DNA of 53,415 nucleotides from Gemmataceae bacterium (lineage in GTDB: Bacteria > Planctomycetota > Planctomycetia > Gemmatales > Gemmataceae): NCBI GenBank assembly GCA_009692065.1, contig SHZY01000019.1, forward strand, positions 1 through 53,415, read 5' to 3'. Shown here piece after piece: positions 7,989 through 15,740 of the stretch; the stretch's first letter is position 1; every line of letters begins with the position of its first letter. Under the pieces are notes generated by a model, which ran no database searches, was not told where the DNA came from, and saw only the letters and a program-made list of their open reading frames with translations. Position numbers and translations under genes: made by a program.

Positions 7989-8975
7989 ATGCCATTTGAA
8001 GTCATCACCTTCGGCGAGGCCATGATCCGCCTTAGCCCGCCGAACTTCTTGAGGCTGGAGCAAGCTCGCAGCCTCGATCTGCGCGTCGGCGGCGCGGAGC
8101 TTAACACCGCCGTTGGCCTGGCGCGACTGGGCCATACGGCTGCATGGATCTCCCGGCTCACGAACAATCCGTTGGGCCGGCTGATCGCCAATCATGCGCG
8201 CGAGGCCGGCGTCTCGACCGAGCATGTCGTGTGGACCAACGATGATCGCGTCGGCCTTTATTTTTTGGAATTCGGCGCCGCCCCACGCGCCTCGAGTGTG
8301 CTCTATGATCGCAAAAATACCGCCATCGCCAGTCTCAAGCTCGGCACCGTCTCATGGGCCAAGGTCTTCGCCGGCGCGAAGTGGTTCCACGTCACCGGCA
8401 TCACGCCGGGCTTGAGCAGCGACGCGGCTGCGGTAACCAAGGAAGCGCTCGTCGCCGCCAAGGCTGCTGGATTGCAGACCAGCGTCGATCTCAATTACCG
8501 CGTCAAGCTCTGGACCCCTGCGGAAGCCGGCAAGTGCATGGCGGAACTGATGGCGCATACCGATGTTCTCATCACCACCGAGGAAGACATCGAACGCGTC
8601 TTCGGCATCAAGGGCAAGAACTACGAAGAAGCCGCCGAGCTGATCTCCAAGCGTTTTGGCGTCAAGATCATCGCCATCACCGTGCGCGAGAATCCGCTGG
8701 TGTGGAAGAATTCGTGGACGGCCATCGCCTATCAAGACGGCAAAATCCTGCGCACCAAGAGCTACGAGGTCGAGATCGTCGATCGGCTCGGCGCCGGCGA
8801 CTCCTTCGCGGCCGGCCTGATCCACGGCCTCTTGGAAGGCGATCTGCAGAAGGCGCTGGATTTCGGCGTGGCGGCCAGCGCGCTCAAGCACACGATCCCG
8901 GGCGATTTTGCGTGGATCACGCGCGACGAGGTCGAGGCGATGCTGAAGGGGTCAGGGCTTCGCATCAGTCGATAA
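7989..8975 (+). CDS. kdgK: 2-keto-3-deoxygluconate kinase-like PfkB sugar kinase
   Basis: This 328-residue ribokinase/PfkB-family enzyme is predicted to phosphorylate 2-keto-3-deoxygluconate with ATP. The N-terminal block 'GEAMIRLSPP...RLEQARSLDLRVGGAELN' is characteristic of KDG kinases, and 'RLGAGDSFAAGLIHG' near the C-terminus holds the catalytic Asp and the anion hole. The ATG at 7989 has GGAG upstream; the longer frame from 7902 would translate the AT-rich repeat arm. Divergent pairing with a uronate isomerase-like gene supports this substrate, although other sugar acids are possible. Confidence 0.82.
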   Translation: MPFEVITFGEAMIRLSPPNFLRLEQARSLDLRVGGAELNTAVGLARLGHTAAWISRLTNNPLGRLIANHAREAGVSTEHVVWTNDDRVGLYFLEFGAAPRASSVLYDRKNTAIASLKLGTVSWAKVFAGAKWFHVTGITPGLSSDAAAVTKEALVAAKAAGLQTSVDLNYRVKLWTPAEAGKCMAELMAHTDVLITTEEDIERVFGIKGKNYEEAAELISKRFGVKIIAITVRENPLVWKNSWTAIAYQDGKILRTKSYEVEIVDRLGAGDSFAAGLIHGLLEGDLQKALDFGVAASALKHTIPGDFAWITRDEVEAMLKGSGLRISR

Positions 8976-9003
8976 CCCATTGAAAAACCGTTGCGGAAAA
9001 ACA

Positions 9004-9053
9004 ATACGCTCGGCGGTATAGCGAACTACAGATCGCTATACCGCCGAGCGTAT
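9004..9053. repeat. Perfect 21-bp inverted repeat between convergent genes
   Basis: Arm 9004-9024 (ATACGCTCGGCGGTATAGCG, plus A) pairs exactly with 9033-9053 around an 8-nt loop. It separates kdgK from the convergent DUF1552 gene and could terminate both transcripts, although no T-run follows. Confidence 0.9.
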
Positions 9054-9082
9054 CATCTTCCGTATCAGGTCATCGGGTCCGG

Positions 9083-10420
9083 CTACGTCAAGTTCTCCAG
9101 CCGCCCCGTGCTGTCACCCAGCGTGTCCATCGAGGTGCCCATGCGATCGAGCATCGATAGCCAGAGGTTGTTGAGCGGCGTGTTGTTGCGGTAGCGGATG
9201 TGGCGCCCGGCGCGAATGGTACCGGAGCCACGGCCCGCCAAGAGGATCGGCAGGTCGTCGTGGTTGTGGCGGTTGCCGTCGGAGTTGCCGGAGCCGTAGG
9301 CGATCATGCAGTTGTCAAGCAGCGTGCGTTCGCCTTCGCGGACGTTCTTCAATGCGTTCAGGAGATAGGCGAGCTGCGTGACGTGGAAGCGGTTGATCGT
9401 CGCGATCTTGCGAAGTTTATCGCGGTCGTTGCCATGGTGCGATAGGTCGTGATGGCCTTCGCGGACCTCGATGAACGGATACGGCTTGTTCGAGCCTTCG
9501 TTGGCGAAGACGAACGTGCTGACCCGCGTGATGTCGGCCTGGAAGGCAAGCACCAGCAAATCGGCGAGCAGCCGCAAGTGATCCTGGTAGCTGGCCGGAA
9601 TTCCGGTTGGCTGCGTCAGGTTGGGCCGCGGCGGTTCGGGCAAGCGGGCGGCGCGCTCGATGCGTTGCTCGATGTCGCGGATGGCCCCCAGATATTCATC
9701 GAGCCGGCGGCGATCGTTCGTACCAAGATTCGGCTGCAAACTGGCGGCATCTTCTCGCACGAAATCGAGAATGCTGCGGCGGTTGCGATCGGTGCGGATG
9801 CGGTCGGCATCTGGACCCGTCGTGAAGAGCCGCTCGAAGACTTGCCGCGGATTGTTGAGCTTTGGCACCGGCTGCGTGGCCGAGCGCCAGGAGATCGTGG
9901 AGGAATACGCACAGCTATAGCCGGAGTCGCAGTTGCCCGCCATCGCGCTGGGGTCGGCGCCGATTTCGAGCGATGCTAGGCGAGTCTGGCTGCCGATGCG
10001 GGCGGCGGCGGCTTGATCGACCGACAGGCCAACGCGGATATCGCTCCCGGCAGTCTTGCGCGGCTGCGCTCCCGTGAGGAACGCGGCCATGGCGCGGGCG
10101 TGATCGCCCGGGCCGTCGCCGTTCGGGCGGGCCTTATCGGCGGTCAGGCCGGTCAGCACGTTGAGATAATCTTTGACCCCTGACAGCGGCTCAAGGATGG
10201 ACGGCAGCGTGAAGGTCGTTCCTTCCGCCGTCGGCGTCCACTCAGCCATAACCTTGCCGTTGGGGACGTAGAGGAACGCCATACGCATCGGCACGCGATT
10301 GGCCGCCGACGCGACCTGGCTTCCCCAGGCGTTCAAAGGTCCCATGGCTTCGAGCCAGGGGAGGGCGATAGACGCGCCAAGACCTTGCAGGACGGTGCGG
10401 CGCGAGAGCAATCTACTCAT
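9083..10420 (-). CDS. DUF1552 domain-containing protein
   Basis: This 445-residue exported protein belongs to a planctomycete/verrucomicrobial family of unknown biochemical role. The N-terminus 'MSRLLSRRTVLQGLGASIAL' resembles a twin-arginine signal. Motifs visible later are 'MAFLYVPNGK', 'GDHARAMAAFLTG', 'GHHDLSHHGND' and 'YGSGNSDGNRHNHDDLPIL'; the His/Asp-rich ones suggest metal binding in an alkaline-phosphatase-like fold. Its ATG overlaps the end of the upstream DUF1592 gene by 8 nt, so the two are translationally coupled, an arrangement that is recurrent in planctomycetes. Confidence 0.9.
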   Translation of the reverse strand: MSRLLSRRTVLQGLGASIALPWLEAMGPLNAWGSQVASAANRVPMRMAFLYVPNGKVMAEWTPTAEGTTFTLPSILEPLSGVKDYLNVLTGLTADKARPNGDGPGDHARAMAAFLTGAQPRKTAGSDIRVGLSVDQAAAARIGSQTRLASLEIGADPSAMAGNCDSGYSCAYSSTISWRSATQPVPKLNNPRQVFERLFTTGPDADRIRTDRNRRSILDFVREDAASLQPNLGTNDRRRLDEYLGAIRDIEQRIERAARLPEPPRPNLTQPTGIPASYQDHLRLLADLLVLAFQADITRVSTFVFANEGSNKPYPFIEVREGHHDLSHHGNDRDKLRKIATINRFHVTQLAYLLNALKNVREGERTLLDNCMIAYGSGNSDGNRHNHDDLPILLAGRGSGTIRAGRHIRYRNNTPLNNLWLSMLDRMGTSMDTLGDSTGRLENLT

Positions 10421-12818
10421 CTTTCTTGTCCTTTCCTCGACGCATGCGGAAGGGGTCGCTTTGAGTAATTTCGACGATCAGGGTGGAGAAACGGAAGTCA
10501 TTCTTGGCGAGAGCCGTCACAATGTTATCGACGGCCGTCTTATCGTAGTATTCGATGCCTCTGCCTATTGCATAGGTTACCATCTTTTCCGTCAAGGTAC
10601 GAGCGAAAAGATCCTTTTTGCCCATCAGAATCTGCTTGAGTTCCTTGGGGCCATTAAACTTTTGTCCACCAGGCAGCATTCCCGAGGGATCGATCTCGCG
10701 GCCCTCATCCTGCACGCGGAATTTGCCGACGGCGTTGTAATTCTCGAAAGCGAACCCGATCGGATCCATGCGGGCGTGGCAGTTGGCGCAACTGACGTTC
10801 TTGCGGTGCTGTTCCATGCGTTCACGAAGCGTTCCCTTCAGCTGGCCCTTCTCCTCAAGTTCCGGCACATTCGGCGGCGGCGGGGGAGGCGGGGCGCCGA
10901 GAATCTGTTCCAGCACCCACACGCCTCGCTTGACGGGGGAGGTGCGCGTCGGGTTCGACGTGATCGTCAGGATGCTTGCATGGGTCAGCAGACCGCCGCG
11001 TTCATTGTCGGCGAAGGTGACCCGCAAGAATTCATTGTCGGCGGCCAGGCCAAACTTGCGTTGGAAGGACGTGCCCGGCTTCGTTTTCGCCTTTTGATAA
11101 AGCCGATTGCCGTTGGTGTCGGCGATGCCGTAGTGGCGGGCGAGCCGTTCATTCAGGAAGGTGAAGTTGCTGTCAATCAGATCGAGGATGCTGTGGTCCT
11201 CGCGCAGGATCGCCTCGAAGAATAGCTCCGTCTCCTTGGCCATTGCCACGCGCAACGGTTCATCAAAATCGGGGAACAGCTTCGAATCGGGCGAGTGCAG
11301 CTTGAGCAGCCGGATCTGCAGCCACTGGGAAGCGAAGTTCTCGACGAGGGCGTACGCTTTCGGATCCTTCAGCATCCGCTCGACCTGCGGCTTCAGGTTC
11401 TGGTGCAACTGCTTCTTGGCGGCAAGCGCGAGCAACTCCTCGTCGGGCATCGTGCTCCAGAGGAAGTACGACAGGCGTGAGGCCAGTTGATAATCGTCGA
11501 TCGGGTGTGCGTCCTTGCTGTCGGGCCGATGATCCAACTCGACGCGAAAGAGGAACTTCGGCGAGCATAGTACAGCTTGCATCGCCAGCGAGATGCCGGC
11601 CTCCCAACTCTCCTTGTTCTTGCTGGCGAGATCGACGAATTTGAGCAGTCGTTCGACTTCATCCGGGGTCGCGGGCCGGCGGTAGGCACGCGACGCAAAT
11701 CGGCCCAGCACCTCGTGTGCGGCCTCACGCTTGTCGAGGCCTGGCTTGTGGGCGAGCAGCTTGAAGTGCGAACGCGGGCGCGTTTCCAGCGGGCCTTCGA
11801 GCTGGATCGATTCGACCATCAACGCGCGTTTCGCTTTCGTTTCGTCCTTGATGTCGGGATCGGTGAATTCGTTGAGGAACATGGCAGTAATGCGATGGCT
11901 GCCTGGCTTGAGATGAATCGCCACATCGAAGCTCGGCGTGAACTTGCCGGCGTTGCTTGAGGCCACGTCGAACACTTTCTCTTCCTTGCCGTTTACGAGC
12001 AGCGCGAATTTGACGAGTTCCTTGCCGATCTGGTTGCCATAGGCGCGAACGCGTGCTTTGAAGTCGCCTTCCTGCGTTACCTTGAACGAGGTGAACAGCA
12101 CGCCCTTGCTGGCGGTGATGGCACGGAATCGGCCGACCTTATCGGGGTTGGGGACCGATGGCTCGGTGAAGCGGGCGGAGGTGACATTAACCGTCGGCTT
12201 CGGTGCTTCGCCGACGGTGATCGAGTTCTTCATGATCGTTTCGGCCGCGGCGAGGTAGCGTTCCATCAATACCGGTGAGACGGTCAACACGTCGCCAATG
12301 TTGTCGAAACCGTGGCCGACGTCGTCGGAGGGGAAGCCGTCCGCGGGCCTAAATTCGGTGATGCCGACGAGATCGCGGATGGTGTTGTTGTACTCGGCCC
12401 GGTTGAGCCGGCGCATCGTTACCCGACCGGGATCGCGTTTGCCCCCGGAGTCGGCGGCGATGAAAATGTCGTTGATGGCCTTGAGGAACTTGTCGGTATC
12501 GTTGAGATCAGGCCGCGGCTGTTTTTCCGGCGGCATCTCGCCGGTGGTCACGTTCCGCAATACCTCGTGCCATTTCTTCCGATCCTTGAGGATGCCTGCC
12601 ACGTCCTTGTAGATGTCGAGCCGCAAATCGGCGTTCTTCTTCTTCGGCCCGTGGCACTGCACGCAATGCTTGGTGACGAACGGCATGATCACTTTTTCGA
12701 CCGCGTCGCTCTTCTTGGCCGTTGGTTGGGCGGCGGCTTCGGGCTTGCTGAAAGGGACGCAAAAGCCCCAGATCAACACGAAGAACGCAATCAGGCTGGC
12801 GAGGAATCGAAATTGCAT
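10413..12818 (-). CDS. DUF1592/DUF1588 haem-binding protein (PSD1-type cytochrome c)
   Basis: The 801-residue exported protein has an N-terminal membrane/signal segment (FLASLIAFFVLIWGFC), then a c-type haem motif 'KHCVQCHGPKKKNADLRLD'. Planctomycete DUF1587/1592/1588/1585 blocks follow, including 'MRRLNRAEYNNTIRDLVG', 'SRLSYFLWSTMPDEELL', 'RGGLLTHASILT' and 'VSCANCHARMDPIGFAFENY', the last holding a second CxxCH. A proline run lies just before that second haem site. I chose ATG 12818 because the signal begins there; an in-frame ATG at 12866 is possible and neither has a strong ribosome binding site. The role is probably periplasmic electron transfer coupled to the DUF1552 partner; the substrate is unknown. 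Confidence 0.88.
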   Translation of the reverse strand: MQFRFLASLIAFFVLIWGFCVPFSKPEAAAQPTAKKSDAVEKVIMPFVTKHCVQCHGPKKKNADLRLDIYKDVAGILKDRKKWHEVLRNVTTGEMPPEKQPRPDLNDTDKFLKAINDIFIAADSGGKRDPGRVTMRRLNRAEYNNTIRDLVGITEFRPADGFPSDDVGHGFDNIGDVLTVSPVLMERYLAAAETIMKNSITVGEAPKPTVNVTSARFTEPSVPNPDKVGRFRAITASKGVLFTSFKVTQEGDFKARVRAYGNQIGKELVKFALLVNGKEEKVFDVASSNAGKFTPSFDVAIHLKPGSHRITAMFLNEFTDPDIKDETKAKRALMVESIQLEGPLETRPRSHFKLLAHKPGLDKREAAHEVLGRFASRAYRRPATPDEVERLLKFVDLASKNKESWEAGISLAMQAVLCSPKFLFRVELDHRPDSKDAHPIDDYQLASRLSYFLWSTMPDEELLALAAKKQLHQNLKPQVERMLKDPKAYALVENFASQWLQIRLLKLHSPDSKLFPDFDEPLRVAMAKETELFFEAILREDHSILDLIDSNFTFLNERLARHYGIADTNGNRLYQKAKTKPGTSFQRKFGLAADNEFLRVTFADNERGGLLTHASILTITSNPTRTSPVKRGVWVLEQILGAPPPPPPPNVPELEEKGQLKGTLRERMEQHRKNVSCANCHARMDPIGFAFENYNAVGKFRVQDEGREIDPSGMLPGGQKFNGPKELKQILMGKKDLFARTLTEKMVTYAIGRGIEYYDKTAVDNIVTALAKNDFRFSTLIVEITQSDPFRMRRGKDKKDE

Positions 12819-12924
12819 GGCAGGAGTAGGTTCCTGGTGGTGGCAGAGATGCAAGGAATTATACATCAGACAGGGGCCGAAGCCTACTGCATTTCCTCAG
12901 CAAGCCGATTCGTACAATGGCAGC

Positions 12925-13716
12925 ATGTCAATCGTGCCTCTCGAATGGATCGACCCCCACGCCCATCTCGACGACGAGCGGTTTCAGACCGACCTGCCGG
13001 CCGTGCTCGAACGCGCGGCGGCGGCCGGTTTGCATCGCATCGTCGTGGTTGCCACCACGGCGGAGGACAGCCCATGCTGCGTCGAGCTTGCGCGGCAACA
13101 TGCCATGCTGCGCGCGACCGTCGGCATCCAGCCCAATCACGTTGGGGAGGCGATTCCGAGCGCCTGGGATGAGGTCGTCGCGCTTGCAAATCTACCCGAA
13201 GTCGTCGCGCTGGGCGAGACCGGGCTCGATCGTTACTGGGATCGTACGCCGTTTCCACAGCAGGAGGATTACTTTGCTCGCCATCTGGAGCTGGCTCGCA
13301 AACTCGATCGGGCGGTGGTCATTCATTGCCGCGAGGCGGAGGCCGACACGGTGCGAATGCTGCGTGCCGATTACGAGAAGCACGGGCCGGCGCGGGCGGT
13401 GATGCATTCATTCACCGGCGATTTGGCGACAGCGCAGGCGTGCTTGGAGATGGGCCTTTACATTTCCTTCGCGGGGATGTTGACGTATAAAAACGCTCAG
13501 GCGTTGCGCGACGTGGCCGTCAAGATGCCGCTCGAACGATTGTTGGTCGAGACCGATTGCCCGTATCTCGCTCCGGTACCGCACCGCGGCAAGCGCAACG
13601 AGCCTGCGTATGTGGTTCACACGGCGGGCGTGCTGGCCGAAACGCTGAGTGTGCCGATTGGTGTGATCGCGGAACATACGACGCGAAATGCGCGGGCATT
13701 ATTTGGATTCAGTTGA
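12925..13716 (+). CDS. tatD: TatD family metal-dependent hydrolase
   Basis: TatD-type enzymes are cytosolic metal-dependent DNases of the amidohydrolase fold. The 263 residues contain the first metal motif 'WIDPHAHLDDERF' (H-x-H), 'VALGETGLDRYWDRTPFPQQ' with the bridging Glu, 'VIHCREAEADT', 'HSFTGD' and 'LLVETDCPYLAPVPHRGKRN', all diagnostic. I start at ATG 12925, where the conserved domain begins; upstream in-frame codons read through the divergent gene's leader. The next gene, for a DinB-like protein, follows after 49 nt and may be co-transcribed. Confidence 0.92.
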   Translation: MSIVPLEWIDPHAHLDDERFQTDLPAVLERAAAAGLHRIVVVATTAEDSPCCVELARQHAMLRATVGIQPNHVGEAIPSAWDEVVALANLPEVVALGETGLDRYWDRTPFPQQEDYFARHLELARKLDRAVVIHCREAEADTVRMLRADYEKHGPARAVMHSFTGDLATAQACLEMGLYISFAGMLTYKNAQALRDVAVKMPLERLLVETDCPYLAPVPHRGKRNEPAYVVHTAGVLAETLSVPIGVIAEHTTRNARALFGFS

Positions 13717-13765
13717 CGCCTGCACGTTGAAGTACAGGCGCTAAGTGTAAACCTGGGAGAGACTC

Positions 13766-14251
13766 ATGACCTTCGCCGATCTGATCGAATCGCTCGACTA
13801 CAACCGCGGCAAAACGCTCGCGTTCCTTGATGGGCTCGCGAAAGCCGACAACATCTCGGCAGCGCTTGGCTGGCGACCGGGGCCCGGCCGCGCTCATCTG
13901 GCCTGGCAGCTCATGCACATCGCGGCAACCGATGATCGCCACGTTCACGTCCGCATGACCGGCGGCCAACCGCAGGAACCGGGGTACGTCCGCCGTTTCG
14001 CCGGCGGCAGCACGCCGGACGACCAGGTTCCGACGCTCGACGAGATCAAGCGGTATCTCGATGGGCAGCGAAATGAGCTTCTGTCCCATTTGAAGAAATT
14101 GGATGATATCGCCCTGAAGTCGAAGCCGAACGAGCAGGCACCGTGGACTTATGGCGAGTGGCTCAAGGTGTTGGCCTGGCATGAAGCGCATCACCAAGGG
14201 CAGGCGCATTTGACGTTCAATTTGTACAAGGCGGCGCACGGCGTGAAATGA
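13766..14251 (+). CDS. DinB-like four-helix protein
   Basis: The 161-residue protein matches the DinB/YfiT putative metal-binding four-helix fold. The first ligand is in 'AWQLMHIAATDDRH', and the C-terminal 'LAWHEAHHQGQAHLTF' supplies the other histidines. These proteins are often thiol-dependent transferases or damage-inducible proteins; the substrate cannot be told here. GGGAGA lies ahead of the ATG. The gene converges on the ceramidase-like gene, with a GC-rich hairpin between the two stops. Confidence 0.82.
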   Translation: MTFADLIESLDYNRGKTLAFLDGLAKADNISAALGWRPGPGRAHLAWQLMHIAATDDRHVHVRMTGGQPQEPGYVRRFAGGSTPDDQVPTLDEIKRYLDGQRNELLSHLKKLDDIALKSKPNEQAPWTYGEWLKVLAWHEAHHQGQAHLTFNLYKAAHGVK

Positions 14252-14255
14252 TCCG

Positions 14256-14293
14256 GAAGCCCCGGGGTGAGGTACCCCGAACCCCGGGGCTTC
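14256..14293. repeat. GC-rich inverted repeat, TGAGGTACYCCGAA family
   Basis: The 12-bp arms are GAAGCCCCGGGG (14256-14267) and its complement at 14282-14293, and each contains the palindrome CCCCGGGG. The centre TGAGGTACCCCGAACCCC matches the element at 34111-34163 with a few substitutions. It lies between convergent stop codons and overlaps the TGA of the minus-strand gene by 2 nt, so bidirectional termination is possible. Confidence 0.85.
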
Positions 14294-15656
14294 ATTTCCG
14301 CACCTTCGCCACCTCCGCATGCGCCTCGCCGACAATCAACTCCTCAACGCGCGGCCCCCACGCAGACGGATGCCCGTAGTAAATCATGGACGACTCGCCC
14401 TCGTAGCCGCCTTCCTTCAGCACCCGCAAGGACGGAATGTACGCCATCACATCGTTGGCGTAACCGGTGACCCAGACCTTGCCGAGTTCCTTCTTGAGCC
14501 TGACCGAATAATCGACGACGACTTCGCCGCCCAGCGCGACCCAGGTAAGGTCGTTGCCAAGCCGCCAGGTCTGGATCGGGTAGGGATAGATTTGCTTGAG
14601 CGAGCCGGTTTTCTCGATATCGTTCAATAACGCCTTGGCGCGGGCCACGATGTAGGTGTTCTTGTTCATCGTGTCCTGGACAAGTTTTTCGCGCGTCGGC
14701 AGCACTCCGAAGGGCAAATCGATACGAGTGTAGCTGGTTCTCACAATCGGTACGACCGTCGTCATCGGCGCCTTGACGACCTGGTCGACCGCGTCGGCAA
14801 GCTGCTTGCCGTACGCTGCCGCCAACTCGTTCTTGCGGCGAGGCAGCGGGTTCTGATCGCCGCCGCAACCCGCGTGAAAGAGCGCGGCCGCATCGGGATA
14901 GAGTTTTTCCAGTTCGAGTTGAGCGAAACCCGGGTAATCGCCGGACCATTGGTAGAAGTCCATCACCGTGGCGTGGCAGGCGTAGCCAAAGGCTATGGCT
15001 TGCACCTTGCCGGCGGAATCGCGCACGCACAGCACCGGTACCTCGTGATCGACGGGGCCTTTGAGCTTGCCGAGATCGCGCATCTTCGGCACCTCGGCTT
15101 CCTTGTTGGTGCGGCGATTGGTCGCGAAGGTCGTGTGGCCGTTGTTCCAGGTCACCTGAGCCGGCTTCAGGCTCTTCACTGCGGCGCCGACCAGGTCAAC
15201 GATCTTGACGTGCAAATCGTCGGCGTAAGCGATCACCTTCTTGTGCTCGACTTCGCTGAAGTTGTACATCGTCAACAGATTACGGCCGACAACTGGACCG
15301 CAGTGCGTATGCGACGTGGAGAGCATGATCTGATCGCGATTCAGACCGTAGCTCTTCTTGAGGTTGGCGCAAATCTCCTCGGCCAGGGCGCGATCGATGC
15401 CGATGAGGTCCATGGTCACGAGGACGCAGCGCTTGCCTTGAGCATCTTCGAGGACCAGCGCCTTGGCCCAGAGGTCGTGGACTTTACCCTCCGCGGGCTT
15501 GCTGCGCGAGGCATAGCCCGACATCCACATGTACTCACGCGGCGTGATGACGCTCTTGGCCACGCCGGCGTGCCAGGGTTTCGGCGCTTGCGCGAACATG
15601 GATGACGCAGAAATCGCAAGTACGAACCACGATGCAATGAACGCACGACGAAACAT
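14292..15656 (-). CDS. Neutral/alkaline ceramidase-like secreted protein
   Basis: The 454-residue protein has a signal peptide (FRRAFIASWFVLAISASSMF-AQA) and the N-terminal domain of the neutral/alkaline non-lysosomal ceramidase family. Visible motifs are 'AGVAKSVITPREYMWMSGY', 'STSHTHCGPVVGRNL' with the probable zinc histidines, and 'LFHAGCGGDQNPLPRR'. Planctomycetes carry many such genes and true ceramide hydrolysis is not established for them. GGAGG sits 7 nt before ATG 15656. The frame stays open 28 codons upstream, but those codons translate the inverted repeat at 15672-15738. The PVC dehydrogenase gene lies just upstream on the same strand. Confidence 0.85.
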   Translation of the reverse strand: MFRRAFIASWFVLAISASSMFAQAPKPWHAGVAKSVITPREYMWMSGYASRSKPAEGKVHDLWAKALVLEDAQGKRCVLVTMDLIGIDRALAEEICANLKKSYGLNRDQIMLSTSHTHCGPVVGRNLLTMYNFSEVEHKKVIAYADDLHVKIVDLVGAAVKSLKPAQVTWNNGHTTFATNRRTNKEAEVPKMRDLGKLKGPVDHEVPVLCVRDSAGKVQAIAFGYACHATVMDFYQWSGDYPGFAQLELEKLYPDAAALFHAGCGGDQNPLPRRKNELAAAYGKQLADAVDQVVKAPMTTVVPIVRTSYTRIDLPFGVLPTREKLVQDTMNKNTYIVARAKALLNDIEKTGSLKQIYPYPIQTWRLGNDLTWVALGGEVVVDYSVRLKKELGKVWVTGYANDVMAYIPSLRVLKEGGYEGESSMIYYGHPSAWGPRVEELIVGEAHAEVAKVRK

Positions 15657-15671
15657 GGGTTGTCCTCCGCC

Positions 15672-15738
15672 GGTTAGCCGCGACGCGCAGCGTGTGCGCG
15701 TGCGCGAAACCGCGCTCCGCTGCGCGTCGCGGCTAACC
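15672..15738. repeat. Perfect 21-bp inverted repeat, TTAGCCGCG family
   Basis: Arm 15672-15692 begins GGTTAGCCGCGACGCGCAGC and pairs exactly with 15718-15738. It fills the 84-nt gap between the PVC dehydrogenase stop and the ceramidase-like start, ending 2 nt from the former. Related arms occur at 22641-22710, 18807 and 42927. Confidence 0.9.
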
Positions 15739-15740
15739 AT

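Noticed and set aside
15657-15740. N-terminal extension of the ceramidase-like protein
   Set aside because: It only translates the inverted repeat at 15672-15738; GGAGG and the signal peptide mark 15656 as the start.
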